A stretch of 14,162 nt of DNA from CAYOFK01 sp964403185 (GTDB lineage Bacteria; Bacteroidota; Bacteroidia; Bacteroidales; VadinHA17). The number at the start of each line of letters is the position of its first letter. Within the stretch, counting starts at the first letter, position 1. A model generated the notes under the pieces. The model made no database searches and was not told the DNA's origin. It saw only the letters and a program-made list of their open reading frames with translations. The translations under genes and the position numbers were made by a program. The DNA is taken from contig CAYOFK010000077.1 in assembly GCA_964403185.1 (NCBI GenBank), forward strand, positions 1 to 14,162. The letters are read 5' to 3'. Shown here piece after piece: positions 7,183-14,162 of this stretch.

Positions 7183-8451
7183 TTATTTATTTGACAGATT
7201 GCCCTTCAGCATCAGTTTATCAACATCTCCAAAGTTATCATAATTTGACGTTACAATTCGTTCTCCCGGTTCAAGGCCTTCCAGAACTTCATAAAACCGC
7301 GGATTTTGTGTACCTAGACTGATCCTTCGTTTGTAGGCATATTCTCCGGAAGGGTCCAGAACATACACCCATTGTCCACCGGTACTCTGATAGAATCCGC
7401 CACGGGGAATCAATATGGCAATTTTGGGTGCGCCCAGTTCAAGTTTGATCCTTGAAGTCTGCCCGATCCTGATCGTTGAAGGTATGGTATCGATAAAGAC
7501 CATATCTGCATAGAACCTGGATGCTGTAACCTCCGGATAGATCTTCTTTATAACTCCCTTAAACAAGGTCCCTGAGAAGTCACATTCGCCGGTCAGCCCG
7601 GTGGAAACTTTTGAAATAAAATACTCATCGATATCAACCCGCAACTTGTAGGAATCCAGAATGTTTATCTGCCCTATACGCTGTCCACGGGAAAGCACCT
7701 GTCCAATTTCCAGATTCAGAGAAGCCAGTTCCCCGGTAACCGGGGCTCTGACATTCAGGCTTTCCAGGCGGTTGTTTATAATCTCCAGGTTTTTCTGCAT
7801 GCGTTCCACTGATTGAACCAATGATCCAATCTGTACACTTCTGAACAGTGAGTCCTGCCTTAGGTTTTCCTCAAATAATTCAAGTTTCTTTTCTGCGAGT
7901 TCAAGTTGTTCCCTGGACAGTTTATATTCTTCTTCAGAAATATAATTCTCCTTAAAAAGCATATCATTATTCACAAAGGTCCTTTTTCGCTGGATCAAAT
8001 CATATTGTACCGTCAGTAACTGGCTCTTCTGGTTCAGGGTTTGCTGATCCATCAGCAACTTGGCCTGACGCAATTCGTTTGAGATCCTGGAAACTTGTGC
8101 TTCATAGGTTGAAATTTCCAGAATCAGACTGATATTGCTCAGTCTTACAAGCACATCGCCACTATCGATCATGGTCCCCTCTTCGGCGACAATTTCTTCT
8201 ACCCGGCCGCCTTCGATGACATCCAGGTAGATGGTGGTGATAGGCTCCACAGTACCGCTTACTGAGATATAATTCTTAAAGTCTCCTTTGGTGACCTCGT
8301 CAATAGTAATTTTATCCAGATTAACATTGTATTTGGAACTTTTATCTCCAAATGCCAGATTCAATATTACTGCGAGTACAAGAAGAATTCCCAGCGCCAT
8401 CCAAACATGCTTCTTCCGGATTTTGCCTTTACGATCAATTGGTCTATCCAT
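7183..8451 (-). CDS. Periplasmic adaptor (HlyD/MacA-like) of efflux pump
   Basis: This 422-aa protein has a basic N-terminus, one membrane anchor (about 15-34) and the hairpin layout of membrane-fusion proteins. The first half of the lipoyl-like domain is at about 63-105 (GGRVEEIVAEEGTMIDSGD), a long coiled coil runs over about 110-232, the second lipoyl half is at about 233-262 (RAPVTGELASLNLEIGQ), and a beta-barrel and membrane-proximal domain follow. Such proteins bridge an inner-membrane transporter and a TolC channel, which matches the ATPase and TolC genes downstream. It is the first gene of the minus-strand run. The start ATG 8449-8451 follows AGGAAG closely and lies about 19 nt downstream of the start of transcription expected from the sigma-54-like element. 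MacA-like function fits best, but HlyD or RND adaptors share the fold. Confidence 0.92.
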   Translation of the reverse strand: MDRPIDRKGKIRKKHVWMALGILLVLAVILNLAFGDKSSKYNVNLDKITIDEVTKGDFKNYISVSGTVEPITTIYLDVIEGGRVEEIVAEEGTMIDSGDVLVRLSNISLILEISTYEAQVSRISNELRQAKLLMDQQTLNQKSQLLTVQYDLIQRKRTFVNNDMLFKENYISEEEYKLSREQLELAEKKLELFEENLRQDSLFRSVQIGSLVQSVERMQKNLEIINNRLESLNVRAPVTGELASLNLEIGQVLSRGQRIGQINILDSYKLRVDIDEYFISKVSTGLTGECDFSGTLFKGVIKKIYPEVTASRFYADMVFIDTIPSTIRIGQTSRIKLELGAPKIAILIPRGGFYQSTGGQWVYVLDPSGEYAYKRRISLGTQNPRFYEVLEGLEPGERIVTSNYDNFGDVDKLMLKGNLSNK

Positions 8452-8478
8452 ACTTCCTAATTCAGGTCAAAATAATCT

Positions 8479-8495
8479 TACATGAATTATGCCAA
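8479..8495 (-). promoter_or_regulatory. Sigma-54-like promoter of exporter operon
   Basis: On the minus strand the sequence is TTGGCA-TAATTC-ATGTA. The -24 element TTGGCA is an exact match to the core, and the GG dinucleotide is followed after exactly 10 nt by GT, where the consensus has GC (ATGTA against TTGCA/T). Transcription would begin near 8470, about 19 nt before the adaptor ATG. The gene across the intergenic region encodes a sigma-54 activator, which makes this more than a chance match. The imperfect -12 element is the main weakness. Confidence 0.6.
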
Positions 8496-8559
8496 ATTTT
8501 ATATAATACTATATGTCTGATGCTTACCTTCACTTTCATACTCGCTTCTTGTAGTACAG

Positions 8560-8597
8560 TGTTCGATAATGAAACAAAAAAAATACAAAACCGAACA
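8560..8597. promoter_or_regulatory. Candidate activator-binding inverted repeat
   Basis: TGTTCG (8560-8565) and its reverse complement CGAACA (8592-8597) are 26 nt apart, with an A-rich stretch between them. They lie about 90-127 bp upstream of the start expected from the sigma-54-like promoter, the normal range for NtrC-type enhancer sites. The arms are only 6 bp, so chance is possible. Confidence 0.3.
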
Positions 8598-8613
8598 TAT
8601 TAAAAATAAAGTT

Positions 8614-8632
8614 TACTTTTGTATTAAGTTTG
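8614..8632 (+). promoter_or_regulatory. Candidate -7 elements for regulator/kinase operon
   Basis: Two overlapping-region matches to TAnnTTTG occur on the plus strand: TACTTTTG at 8614-8621 and TAAGTTTG at 8625-8632. Neither has a convincing TTTG at -33. Either would give a leader of about 60-75 nt before ATG 8695. The second also overlaps a TTGCA (8630-8634) that could be a sigma-54 -12 element, but the matching -24 position (TTTGTA) is poor. Confidence 0.4.
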
Positions 8633-8694
8633 CATATTCGTTCTGAATAAGTTCTATGTTATTATAATACAATTACTTACAATAATTACCAGCT

Positions 8695-10077
8695 ATGGCA
8701 GAAAATATTGGGAAAGTTTTAGCTATAGATGACAACGAGGATATCTTATTTGCATTAAAGCTATTATTAAAGCCCCATGTTGAAATTATTGACACTCTGA
8801 ATACCCCTGAGGGCATCCTTGATAAACTGGCTAAGAATGATTATGATGTGATCCTCCTTGATATGAATTTTACTAAGGACGCCATCAGTGGTCAGGAGGG
8901 TTTTGATTGGCTGGCAAAGATACACGATGCCTTTCCAACAGCCGTTGTAGTGTTCATTACGGCCTATGGCGATGCTGAAAAGGCGGTAAAAGCGATCAAA
9001 GCGGGAGCTACCGACTTTATTCTTAAACCCTGGCAAAATGAAAAGCTCCTTGCAACGGTATCATCCTCAATTCAGCTTGCTCAATCAAAAAAGGAAAATA
9101 AGGAATTAAAGCGAAAACATAAAGAGATCAGTGCAGTTCTGAGCCGACCTTTCCAGGAATTTATTGGTGAATCCTCTTCAATGCTTAAGGTATTTGAAAC
9201 CATCAGGAAGGTTGCACAAACCGATGCCAACATCCTGATCCTCGGTGAGAATGGAACCGGAAAAGAACTGGTTGCCAGGGCCCTTCATAAAAATTCAGCC
9301 CGTAAAGATGAGATTTTCATTAATGTGGACCTGGGAGCTATCAGTGAAACCCTTTTTGAAAGCGAACTTTTCGGCCATGAAAAGGGTGCATTTACAGATG
9401 CCGTAAAAGAACGTACGGGCCGCTTTGAGATCGCAAAAGGGGGCACGCTTTTCCTGGATGAAATTGGAAATTTATCTTATCCTCTGCAAACCAAACTGTT
9501 AACTGCAATTGAGAGACGGGAAGTCACCCGTGTCGGATCCAATAAAACCATCCCTGTAGACGTTCGGCTCATTTGCGCTACCAATAACAATATCCACAAA
9601 ATGGTGGCTGAGGAAAAATTCCGGCAGGACCTCCTTTACCGGATCAATACAGTGGAAATTCCACTTCCTCCTCTCAGGGAACGTATTTCGGATATCGGAT
9701 TGTTATCCAAACATTTTCTGAAGATCTATTCAAGAAAGTACCGTAAGGAAATAAAAAAGATAATCCCCGAGGCCAGTAACTATCTGAAAGACTATAACTG
9801 GCCCGGAAATGTAAGAGAACTTCAACACTCCATTGAACGTGCAGTAATCTTAACCGACTCTGATGTTCTTCAAAAAGATGATTTTATGTTGATGAAAAGA
9901 CCTGGCACAGCTCAGAATGGCGACCTGGAGTTTGAAACCTATAACCTGGAATCCATCGAGAAACTGATCATTGAGAAAGCCCTGAAAAGACACAATGGGA
10001 ATGTCACCAAGGCGGCATCAGAGCTTGGACTTACCCGGAATGCACTTTACCGCAGGATGGAAAAACATGGTTTATAA
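8695..10077 (+). CDS. NtrC-family sigma-54 response regulator
   Basis: This 460-aa protein has the full NtrC layout. The receiver domain (about 5-125) has acidic Asp12/Asp13, phospho-acceptor Asp56, Thr89 and Lys111. The AAA+ domain (about 155-385) has Walker A GENGTGKE (184-191), the sigma-54 contact loop GAFTDA (231-236), Walker B TLFLDEIG (251-258), R-finger region RQDLLYRIN (310-318) and WPGNVREL (369-376). The C-terminus is a Fis-type helix-turn-helix (about 433-458, NVTKAASELGLTRNALYRRM). When phosphorylated, such proteins form hexamers at enhancer sites and remodel RNA polymerase-sigma-54. The usual loop is GAFTGA; Asp replaces the second Gly here. The gene overlaps the kinase gene by 11 bp and diverges from the exporter operon, which carries a sigma-54-like promoter, so that operon is the likeliest target. 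The true trigger is unknown. Confidence 0.96.
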   Translation: MAENIGKVLAIDDNEDILFALKLLLKPHVEIIDTLNTPEGILDKLAKNDYDVILLDMNFTKDAISGQEGFDWLAKIHDAFPTAVVVFITAYGDAEKAVKAIKAGATDFILKPWQNEKLLATVSSSIQLAQSKKENKELKRKHKEISAVLSRPFQEFIGESSSMLKVFETIRKVAQTDANILILGENGTGKELVARALHKNSARKDEIFINVDLGAISETLFESELFGHEKGAFTDAVKERTGRFEIAKGGTLFLDEIGNLSYPLQTKLLTAIERREVTRVGSNKTIPVDVRLICATNNNIHKMVAEEKFRQDLLYRINTVEIPLPPLRERISDIGLLSKHFLKIYSRKYRKEIKKIIPEASNYLKDYNWPGNVRELQHSIERAVILTDSDVLQKDDFMLMKRPGTAQNGDLEFETYNLESIEKLIIEKALKRHNGNVTKAASELGLTRNALYRRMEKHGL

Positions 10078-11428
10078 AAAGTTTCGGATCATAGTGATAA
10101 TCAGAATTATATTGTTGGTGACAACAATGTTTTTCCTGATATTTACCGCGCTGGAATCAACAACCTACTACCTGACACCCATCTTCATCGGACTCCTGCT
10201 GGTCTTACAGGTATTTTCCATCATCAAATATGTTGACAGGACCAATCGTGATTTAACAAGCTTCCTGGAATCAATCCGGTTCTCAGAGTTTACCAGAAGT
10301 TTCCAGGTCGAGGGCATGGGCTCTTCATTTGACGAACTCAGCAAAGCATTCAATGATGTGATTAACGACTTTCAGGCAGTCAGGTCAGAAAAGGAAGAGC
10401 AATACCACTACCTGCAGAGCATTGTCCAAAATGCCGATGTGAGTATTATTGCATTCCAGAAGGATGGCAAAGTTGAGTTGATCAATAAATCTGCATTAAA
10501 GCTATTCCAGGTACTTTCACTGAAGAACATCCACACTCTTGAAAACCTGAGCAAAGACCTGGTTAAAACACTGCTGAATCTCAAACCTGGCAGTATTTCT
10601 CTTGTTAAAGTACAGGAAGAAGACGATATTTTGCAGCTGGCTATTTCAGCAACCGAAATTAAAATCCAGCACAAACTGATCATTCTTGCCACTATTAAAA
10701 ACATCCAAGCCGTTCTTGAAGAGCAGGAAACAGAAGCATGGCAAAAACTCATAAGGGTCCTTACCCATGAAATCATGAATTCCATCACTCCTATTGCCTC
10801 ATTAACAGCCACCCTTGACCTCATGCTAAAAGATGTCACCAGGGAGGAAAACCTGGAGGAATATTCGGTGGATTCCGAAACCCTCAAGGAATTCCAAAAA
10901 GCTTTGCAAACAATAAACAAAAGAAGTACCGGCCTTTTGCATTTTGTGAATACATACAGAAATCTCACCAGAATACCCAAACCAAACTTCCGGATCACCA
11001 GGGTCTCTGAAATATTCAACAATATTAAATCCCTGATGGAGAAAGAACTGAACACAAGGCATATTAAATTCAATATGTTTTTAGATCCTCCTGAACTTGA
11101 GGTCTCTGCCGATGAGGAGTTGATTGAACAGGTCCTGATCAACCTTGTAAAGAACTCCATCCATGCACTTGAAAATCAAAATGATCCGGTAATAACAATG
11201 GATGCACATATGAATAAACGAGGCCGGCCAACAATTCAGGTGACAGATAATGGGACCGGGATCCTTAAGGAGGTAATAGATAAGATCTTTATTCCGTTTT
11301 TCACAACCAAACAAAAAGGCTCAGGTATTGGTCTGAGCCTTTCCAGGCAAATCCTCAGACTGCATGGAGGAACCATATCGGCACAATCAGTACCGGAAGA
11401 AGGGACCACATTCACACTGACATTCTAA
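10067..11428 (+). CDS. Membrane sensor histidine kinase, NtrB/NtrY-like
   Basis: This 453-aa kinase starts at ATG 10067, inside the last codons of the regulator gene; an open frame continues to 9995 but adds only regulator-overlapping sequence, so the ATG that gives a membrane-anchored N-terminus is preferred. Two membrane helices (about 7-28 and 35-55) are separated by only about six residues, leaving no periplasmic sensor domain. A linker with HAMP-like character (about 56-105) and a PAS-like domain (about 110-215) follow. The dimerisation/phosphotransfer helix carries His234 in LTHEIMNSITPIASL. The ATPase domain has the N box QVLINLVKNSIHAL (355-368), G1 DNGTGI (394-399) and G2 GSGIGLSLS (418-426). 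The cue is therefore probably sensed in the membrane or cytoplasm. It should phosphorylate the overlapping regulator. A plus-strand terminator follows. Confidence 0.95.
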   Translation: MVYKKFRIIVIIRIILLVTTMFFLIFTALESTTYYLTPIFIGLLLVLQVFSIIKYVDRTNRDLTSFLESIRFSEFTRSFQVEGMGSSFDELSKAFNDVINDFQAVRSEKEEQYHYLQSIVQNADVSIIAFQKDGKVELINKSALKLFQVLSLKNIHTLENLSKDLVKTLLNLKPGSISLVKVQEEDDILQLAISATEIKIQHKLIILATIKNIQAVLEEQETEAWQKLIRVLTHEIMNSITPIASLTATLDLMLKDVTREENLEEYSVDSETLKEFQKALQTINKRSTGLLHFVNTYRNLTRIPKPNFRITRVSEIFNNIKSLMEKELNTRHIKFNMFLDPPELEVSADEELIEQVLINLVKNSIHALENQNDPVITMDAHMNKRGRPTIQVTDNGTGILKEVIDKIFIPFFTTKQKGSGIGLSLSRQILRLHGGTISAQSVPEEGTTFTLTF

Positions 11429-11448
11429 TTAATCGTTTTTCCGGTTTT

Positions 11449-11476
11449 CCCTGTTGGTGAACGCTCATCAGCAGGG
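11449..11476 (+). terminator. Terminator of regulator/kinase operon
   Basis: The arms CCCTGTTGGTGA (11449-11460) and TCATCAGCAGGG (11465-11476) pair over 12 bp around loop ACGC, with two G·U pairs that form only in plus-strand RNA. TTTCCTGTTTTG follows. It lies 20 bp after the kinase stop codon. Confidence 0.65.
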
Positions 11477-11612
11477 TTTCCTGTTTTGTGAGCTTCCTGA
11501 CAAACAGATTAGAAGGAAAAGATATTGATAATGTATCGTCGCCGGCATACCTGTGGCAACCAATGGATAAGCAAGATGCCCCTGGATGTGATCATGTGTG
11601 AGATATAATAAA

Positions 11613-11630
11613 CCCGAGCTGATGCCCGGG
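11613..11630 (-). terminator. Terminator-like hairpin after PorP/SprF gene
   Basis: On the minus strand CCCGGGC (11630-11624) pairs with GCTCGGG (11619-11613) around loop ATCA, with one G·U pair that exists only in minus-strand RNA. TTTATTATAT follows. It lies about 80 nt beyond the PorP-like stop codon and faces the plus-strand terminator, so the two convergent operons are insulated. Confidence 0.55.
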
Positions 11631-11710
11631 GCTGTAGATTTACGCACCTTTTGCGCTCAATAAAACCTAAAATATCTTTGACTTATATTAACAGTACACT
11701 TGACACAACA

Positions 11711-12718
11711 CTAATACCTGCTTATCCAGCGGTAGCGCCTTGCACTGTCCCCTAATTTGACAGCAAACATAAACTCATGCGAACCAAGAGTATGCTTTCT
11801 GATACTGTTTAACTGATAATCAAAAGCGTATCCAAAATAGAAATTACCAATACGGAGCCCTGCAAAAATGACCATGGCATCAATGGTCCTGTACGAAATA
11901 CCACCCCAGTAATTTTCCATAAATAAAAGTCTTGCGCTGAGATCCATCTGGAAAGATCTGAAATTATCAGGTGATTTCATGAGTATCGAAGGCTGAATCA
12001 CCAAATTATCACTCAAATAGAACTCATAGGCACCCGTTATATAATAATATCTGAGTAAACGGTAATTATTCACAAGGTCTTTAGTGGTTCCTAATTTGAA
12101 GATGGATTCAAAAAGATTGTGTATGGAAAATCCAATATAATAGTCCGGGGTTTTAAAATAAACTCCGAAATTAGCGTCCGGAATGATCAGATTCCTGTCA
12201 TAGGCCAGTAAAAGCGGGTCGTTTGGATCATAACTGTCAAAAAATCCATTTTCACTAATGCTGAATTGATATCCAACCGCAGACAATCCAAAAGACAACT
12301 GTGAATTGTCCTTCAATGGAATGTGAAAAGCATAGGTTAATTGTACGCCTGTGCGCCTGAACATTCCATTCTGATCATTGTAAATATGTGCACCAAGGCC
12401 AACCCTGCCACTTCTGGAAGGCCGGCGCATTTTTTTCTTCACAGCAGTGGATTTCGAAATATAACTGGTTTTTAAAAGCCTGGTCTGAAAACTAACTGAT
12501 TGGGTACTGGGGGCATCCTGAAAACCCACCCATTGTTCTTTGGCGGTCATGTTTATAGAAGTATATCCATCATTTCCTGCAAGAGCCGGATTGATCAGGA
12601 ACCGGTTCATCATATACTGGCTATACAAAGGTGCCTGCTGGCTCAATACTGAATTGCTCACCAGTATAAATCCCAGAAAACTGAATGCAATCTTAAAATA
12701 TGTTCGCATGAAATTCAT
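11711..12718 (-). CDS. PorP/SprF-family outer-membrane protein
   Basis: This 335-aa protein has a signal peptide (about 1-26, ending VLSQQ) followed by the family hallmark APLYSQYMMNRFLINPALAGNDGY (29-52), which contains the conserved NPA and GN residues. The rest alternates amphipathic beta-strands and turns as expected of an outer-membrane barrel, ending in an aromatic-rich terminus (RYRWISRY). Family members work with the type IX secretion system; SprF is needed for secretion or surface display of the SprB adhesin in Flavobacterium johnsoniae. The gene starts 2 bp after the stop of the SprB-repeat/C-terminal-domain gene, so the two are surely co-expressed and this is probably the dedicated partner. 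ATG 12718 is used; an in-frame ATG at 12709 is possible and keeps the signal peptide. An ordinary length for the family. Confidence 0.92.
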   Translation of the reverse strand: MNFMRTYFKIAFSFLGFILVSNSVLSQQAPLYSQYMMNRFLINPALAGNDGYTSINMTAKEQWVGFQDAPSTQSVSFQTRLLKTSYISKSTAVKKKMRRPSRSGRVGLGAHIYNDQNGMFRRTGVQLTYAFHIPLKDNSQLSFGLSAVGYQFSISENGFFDSYDPNDPLLLAYDRNLIIPDANFGVYFKTPDYYIGFSIHNLFESIFKLGTTKDLVNNYRLLRYYYITGAYEFYLSDNLVIQPSILMKSPDNFRSFQMDLSARLLFMENYWGGISYRTIDAMVIFAGLRIGNFYFGYAFDYQLNSIRKHTLGSHEFMFAVKLGDSARRYRWISRY

Positions 12719-12720
12719 AT

Positions 12721-14162
12721 TTATCTGATTATGGAAACATTACCGGTAATGGTTTCCTGCCCTTCACCCAAATCAATAATATAATGATAGGAATCCATCG
12801 GTAAAGCCTTGCCCCTGTCGGTGCCATCCCATGGCGTCTGATACCCGTCTTTTGAACTGTAAACAAGTTTACCCCACCTTGAGAAGATTTCTACCCTGGC
12901 ATTCTGATACAATTCAATTCCACGGATCCTCCAGGTGTCATTAATGCCATCTCCGTTTGGAGTAAACACCTTCGGAAACTCCAGACAATCACCGGTATAC
13001 TGAACTTCAATGTTTTGTGTTAGTGCACATCCGTTGACATCAACAACTGTGATTTCATATACGCCACCTTCTATTCCGATCCGGTCTTCAGTCAATGCTC
13101 CATCCAGCCAGTTGAAGCTGTAAGGCGTGGTGCCTCCCGAAGGATTTAAAGTAATGGCACCATCCATTTCTCCCGGACAACTGGCCTGTGTAATAACCGG
13201 ACTCACAGCCAGTATCTCAGGTTCAGTTATATCAAAAGGCTCAACTATATTGCAACCCGTAGCATCCGTAGCCCTGACAGAATAACTGCCTGCTGCCAGA
13301 TTGCTGAGGCTTGATCCGGATGCTCCGGTTGACCAGTCATATGTGAAGCTGCCTGCACCACCGGTTGCACTAACTGTTGCCGTTCCGTCCGATCCGCCAT
13401 TGCAACTAATGTCCGTAGTAATAACAGTTACCATAATGATTGCAGGTTGATTGATTGTAAAGGAAGCCGTTCCGGTCGCCGATCCGGCAGTAACCACAAC
13501 ATCATATGTTCCGGCTCCAAGTCCTGTCTGATCCCTGGCTGCCGGATCCAATCCGCTGCCATCACTGGTTGTCCAGGCATATGTATAGGGCGGTACACCA
13601 CCCGTTACTGTCAGTACAATGATGCCATCATCGACTCCGTTACAAGTAACGTCGGTTGTGACTCCTGAAACATTGAGCACAATAGGTTCATCTACCGTAT
13701 AACTGTCATTGGCCGCACATCCATTAGCATCTGTCACTGTGATATCATATGTGCCTGCAGTCAGACCGGATTGATCTTTAGCAACAGGATCCAGTCCGGA
13801 CCCATCAGAAGTATTCCAGGCATAAGTATAGGGCCCCGTACCTCCGGTCACAGTCAGAGCAATGGCTCCATCATTCCCGCCATTCACAGATACATCTGTG
13901 ACCACACCTGACAGGCTCAATACAACCGGTTCGCTGACCACCAGGCTGCCGCTCACCACAGGCCCGCAGCCATTGGCATCGGTCACACTGACCGTATAAG
14001 TGTTGGCTGAAAGGCCGGTAAAGATCCCTGTACCGTTGCTGATGGCGCCTGGATTCAATGTGTAAACCAATGCACCCGTGCCACCGCTGGCGGCGACCGT
14101 TACGGTTCCGTCGCCGGCGCCGTTGCAGGTAATATCGGTTGATGTTTCGCTGTCTATTGAAA
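12721..14162 (-). CDS. SprB-repeat protein with gliding-motility-type C-terminal domain (partial)
   Basis: Only the C-terminal 480 residues are in the window; the frame is open to the right edge, with SprB-repeat sequence continuing past the TTG at 14070, so the start lies outside. The visible part has one nearly complete and four complete Ig-like SprB repeats of 69-81 residues, each with TDxxCNGxxDG, GGTxPYTYxW and AGTYxVTVTDANGC blocks. The last 87 residues form the gliding-motility-associated (CHU_C, type B) C-terminal domain: FPKVFTPNGDGINDTWRI, VEIFSRWGKLVY, PWDGTDRGK and a final strand GNVSIIR. Proteins of this kind are exported by type IX secretion and displayed on the surface as adhesins or filaments. 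The PorP/SprF-like gene follows at 2 bp. Full size and any N-terminal binding domain cannot be judged here. Confidence 0.95.
   Translation of the reverse strand, partial: SIDSETSTDITCNGAGDGTVTVAASGGTGALVYTLNPGAISNGTGIFTGLSANTYTVSVTDANGCGPVVSGSLVVSEPVVLSLSGVVTDVSVNGGNDGAIALTVTGGTGPYTYAWNTSDGSGLDPVAKDQSGLTAGTYDITVTDANGCAANDSYTVDEPIVLNVSGVTTDVTCNGVDDGIIVLTVTGGVPPYTYAWTTSDGSGLDPAARDQTGLGAGTYDVVVTAGSATGTASFTINQPAIIMVTVITTDISCNGGSDGTATVSATGGAGSFTYDWSTGASGSSLSNLAAGSYSVRATDATGCNIVEPFDITEPEILAVSPVITQASCPGEMDGAITLNPSGGTTPYSFNWLDGALTEDRIGIEGGVYEITVVDVNGCALTQNIEVQYTGDCLEFPKVFTPNGDGINDTWRIRGIELYQNARVEIFSRWGKLVYSSKDGYQTPWDGTDRGKALPMDSYHYIIDLGEGQETITGNVSIIR
12985..14160 (-). repeat. Array of five SprB-type protein repeats
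   Basis: Approximate units in coding order are 14160-13900 (5' end possibly cut), 13899-13657 (81 aa), 13656-13417 (80 aa), 13416-13192 (75 aa) and 13191-12985 (69 aa). The second and third units are most alike at DNA level: for example GGATCCA recurs at 13787-13793 and 13544-13550, 243 bp apart. The last two units are diverged and shorter. Confidence 0.85.

Noticed and set aside
8618..8634. Sigma-54 promoter for the regulator/kinase operon on the plus strand
   Set aside because: The -12 TTGCA is good but the -24 position reads TTTGTA and lacks the GG core.
9995..10066. 24-residue N-terminal extension of the histidine kinase
   Set aside because: It lies wholly inside the regulator's helix-turn-helix coding region; ATG 10067 gives a membrane-anchored start and a typical short overlap.
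10408..11160. 250-aa reading frame on the minus strand within the kinase gene
   Set aside because: It is antisense to a complete, motif-rich kinase, is Ser/Arg-rich and shows no domain; it is a shadow frame.
13417..13899. Near-identical SprB repeats as a CRISPR array or mobile element
   Set aside because: The repeats are in-frame coding units of about 240 bp within a Bacteroidota adhesin.
14068..14070. TTG as the start codon of the SprB-repeat protein
   Set aside because: The reading frame stays open to the window edge, and the upstream codons encode further SprB-repeat sequence (TDITCNGAGDGTV), so the start is outside.

Overview
The window looks like chromosomal DNA from a member of the Bacteroidota, probably an environmental Bacteroidales-like lineage. 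The evidence is a PorP/SprF-family outer-membrane protein next to a SprB-repeat protein with the gliding-motility-type C-terminal secretion domain (type IX secretion), a lipoprotein with a Bacteroidota-style surface-export signal (KDE just after the lipobox Cys), and promoter-like TAnnTTTG -7 elements. No rRNA, tRNA, CRISPR array, transposase or phage gene was seen.

Layout. (1) 1-532: a 178-bp non-coding stretch with a perfect GC-rich hairpin, then a thioredoxin gene on the minus strand. (2) 533-2114: a shared intergenic region, then a divergent CCA-adding-type tRNA nucleotidyltransferase with an HD domain. (3) 2119-8451: six minus-strand genes, transcribed in the order periplasmic adaptor (HlyD/MacA-like), MacB/LolD-type ABC ATPase, unrecognised 96-aa protein, TolC-family outer-membrane channel, beta-helix surface lipoprotein, and exported endonuclease/exonuclease/phosphatase-fold enzyme. 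(4) 8695-11428: on the plus strand, an NtrC-type sigma-54 response regulator overlapping a membrane histidine kinase by 11 bp. (5) 11429-11710: a convergent intergenic region with a terminator-like hairpin for each strand. (6) 11711-14162: on the minus strand, the 3' part of a large SprB-repeat/C-terminal-domain protein, then a PorP/SprF-like gene 2 bp downstream. The large gene runs off the right edge.

How the genes may work together. The regulator/kinase pair faces the exporter genes across a 243-bp intergenic region. On the exporter strand, a sigma-54-like -24/-12 element lies just upstream of the adaptor gene, and an inverted repeat sits about 90-127 bp upstream of the inferred start of transcription. 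The simplest reading is a two-component system that switches on a tripartite ABC efflux system through sigma-54. The exporter has an adaptor, an ATPase and an outer-membrane channel, but no membrane permease is encoded in the cluster. A soluble 96-aa protein lies between the ATPase and the channel. The PorP-like protein is probably the partner for secretion or anchoring of the SprB-repeat protein at the right edge.
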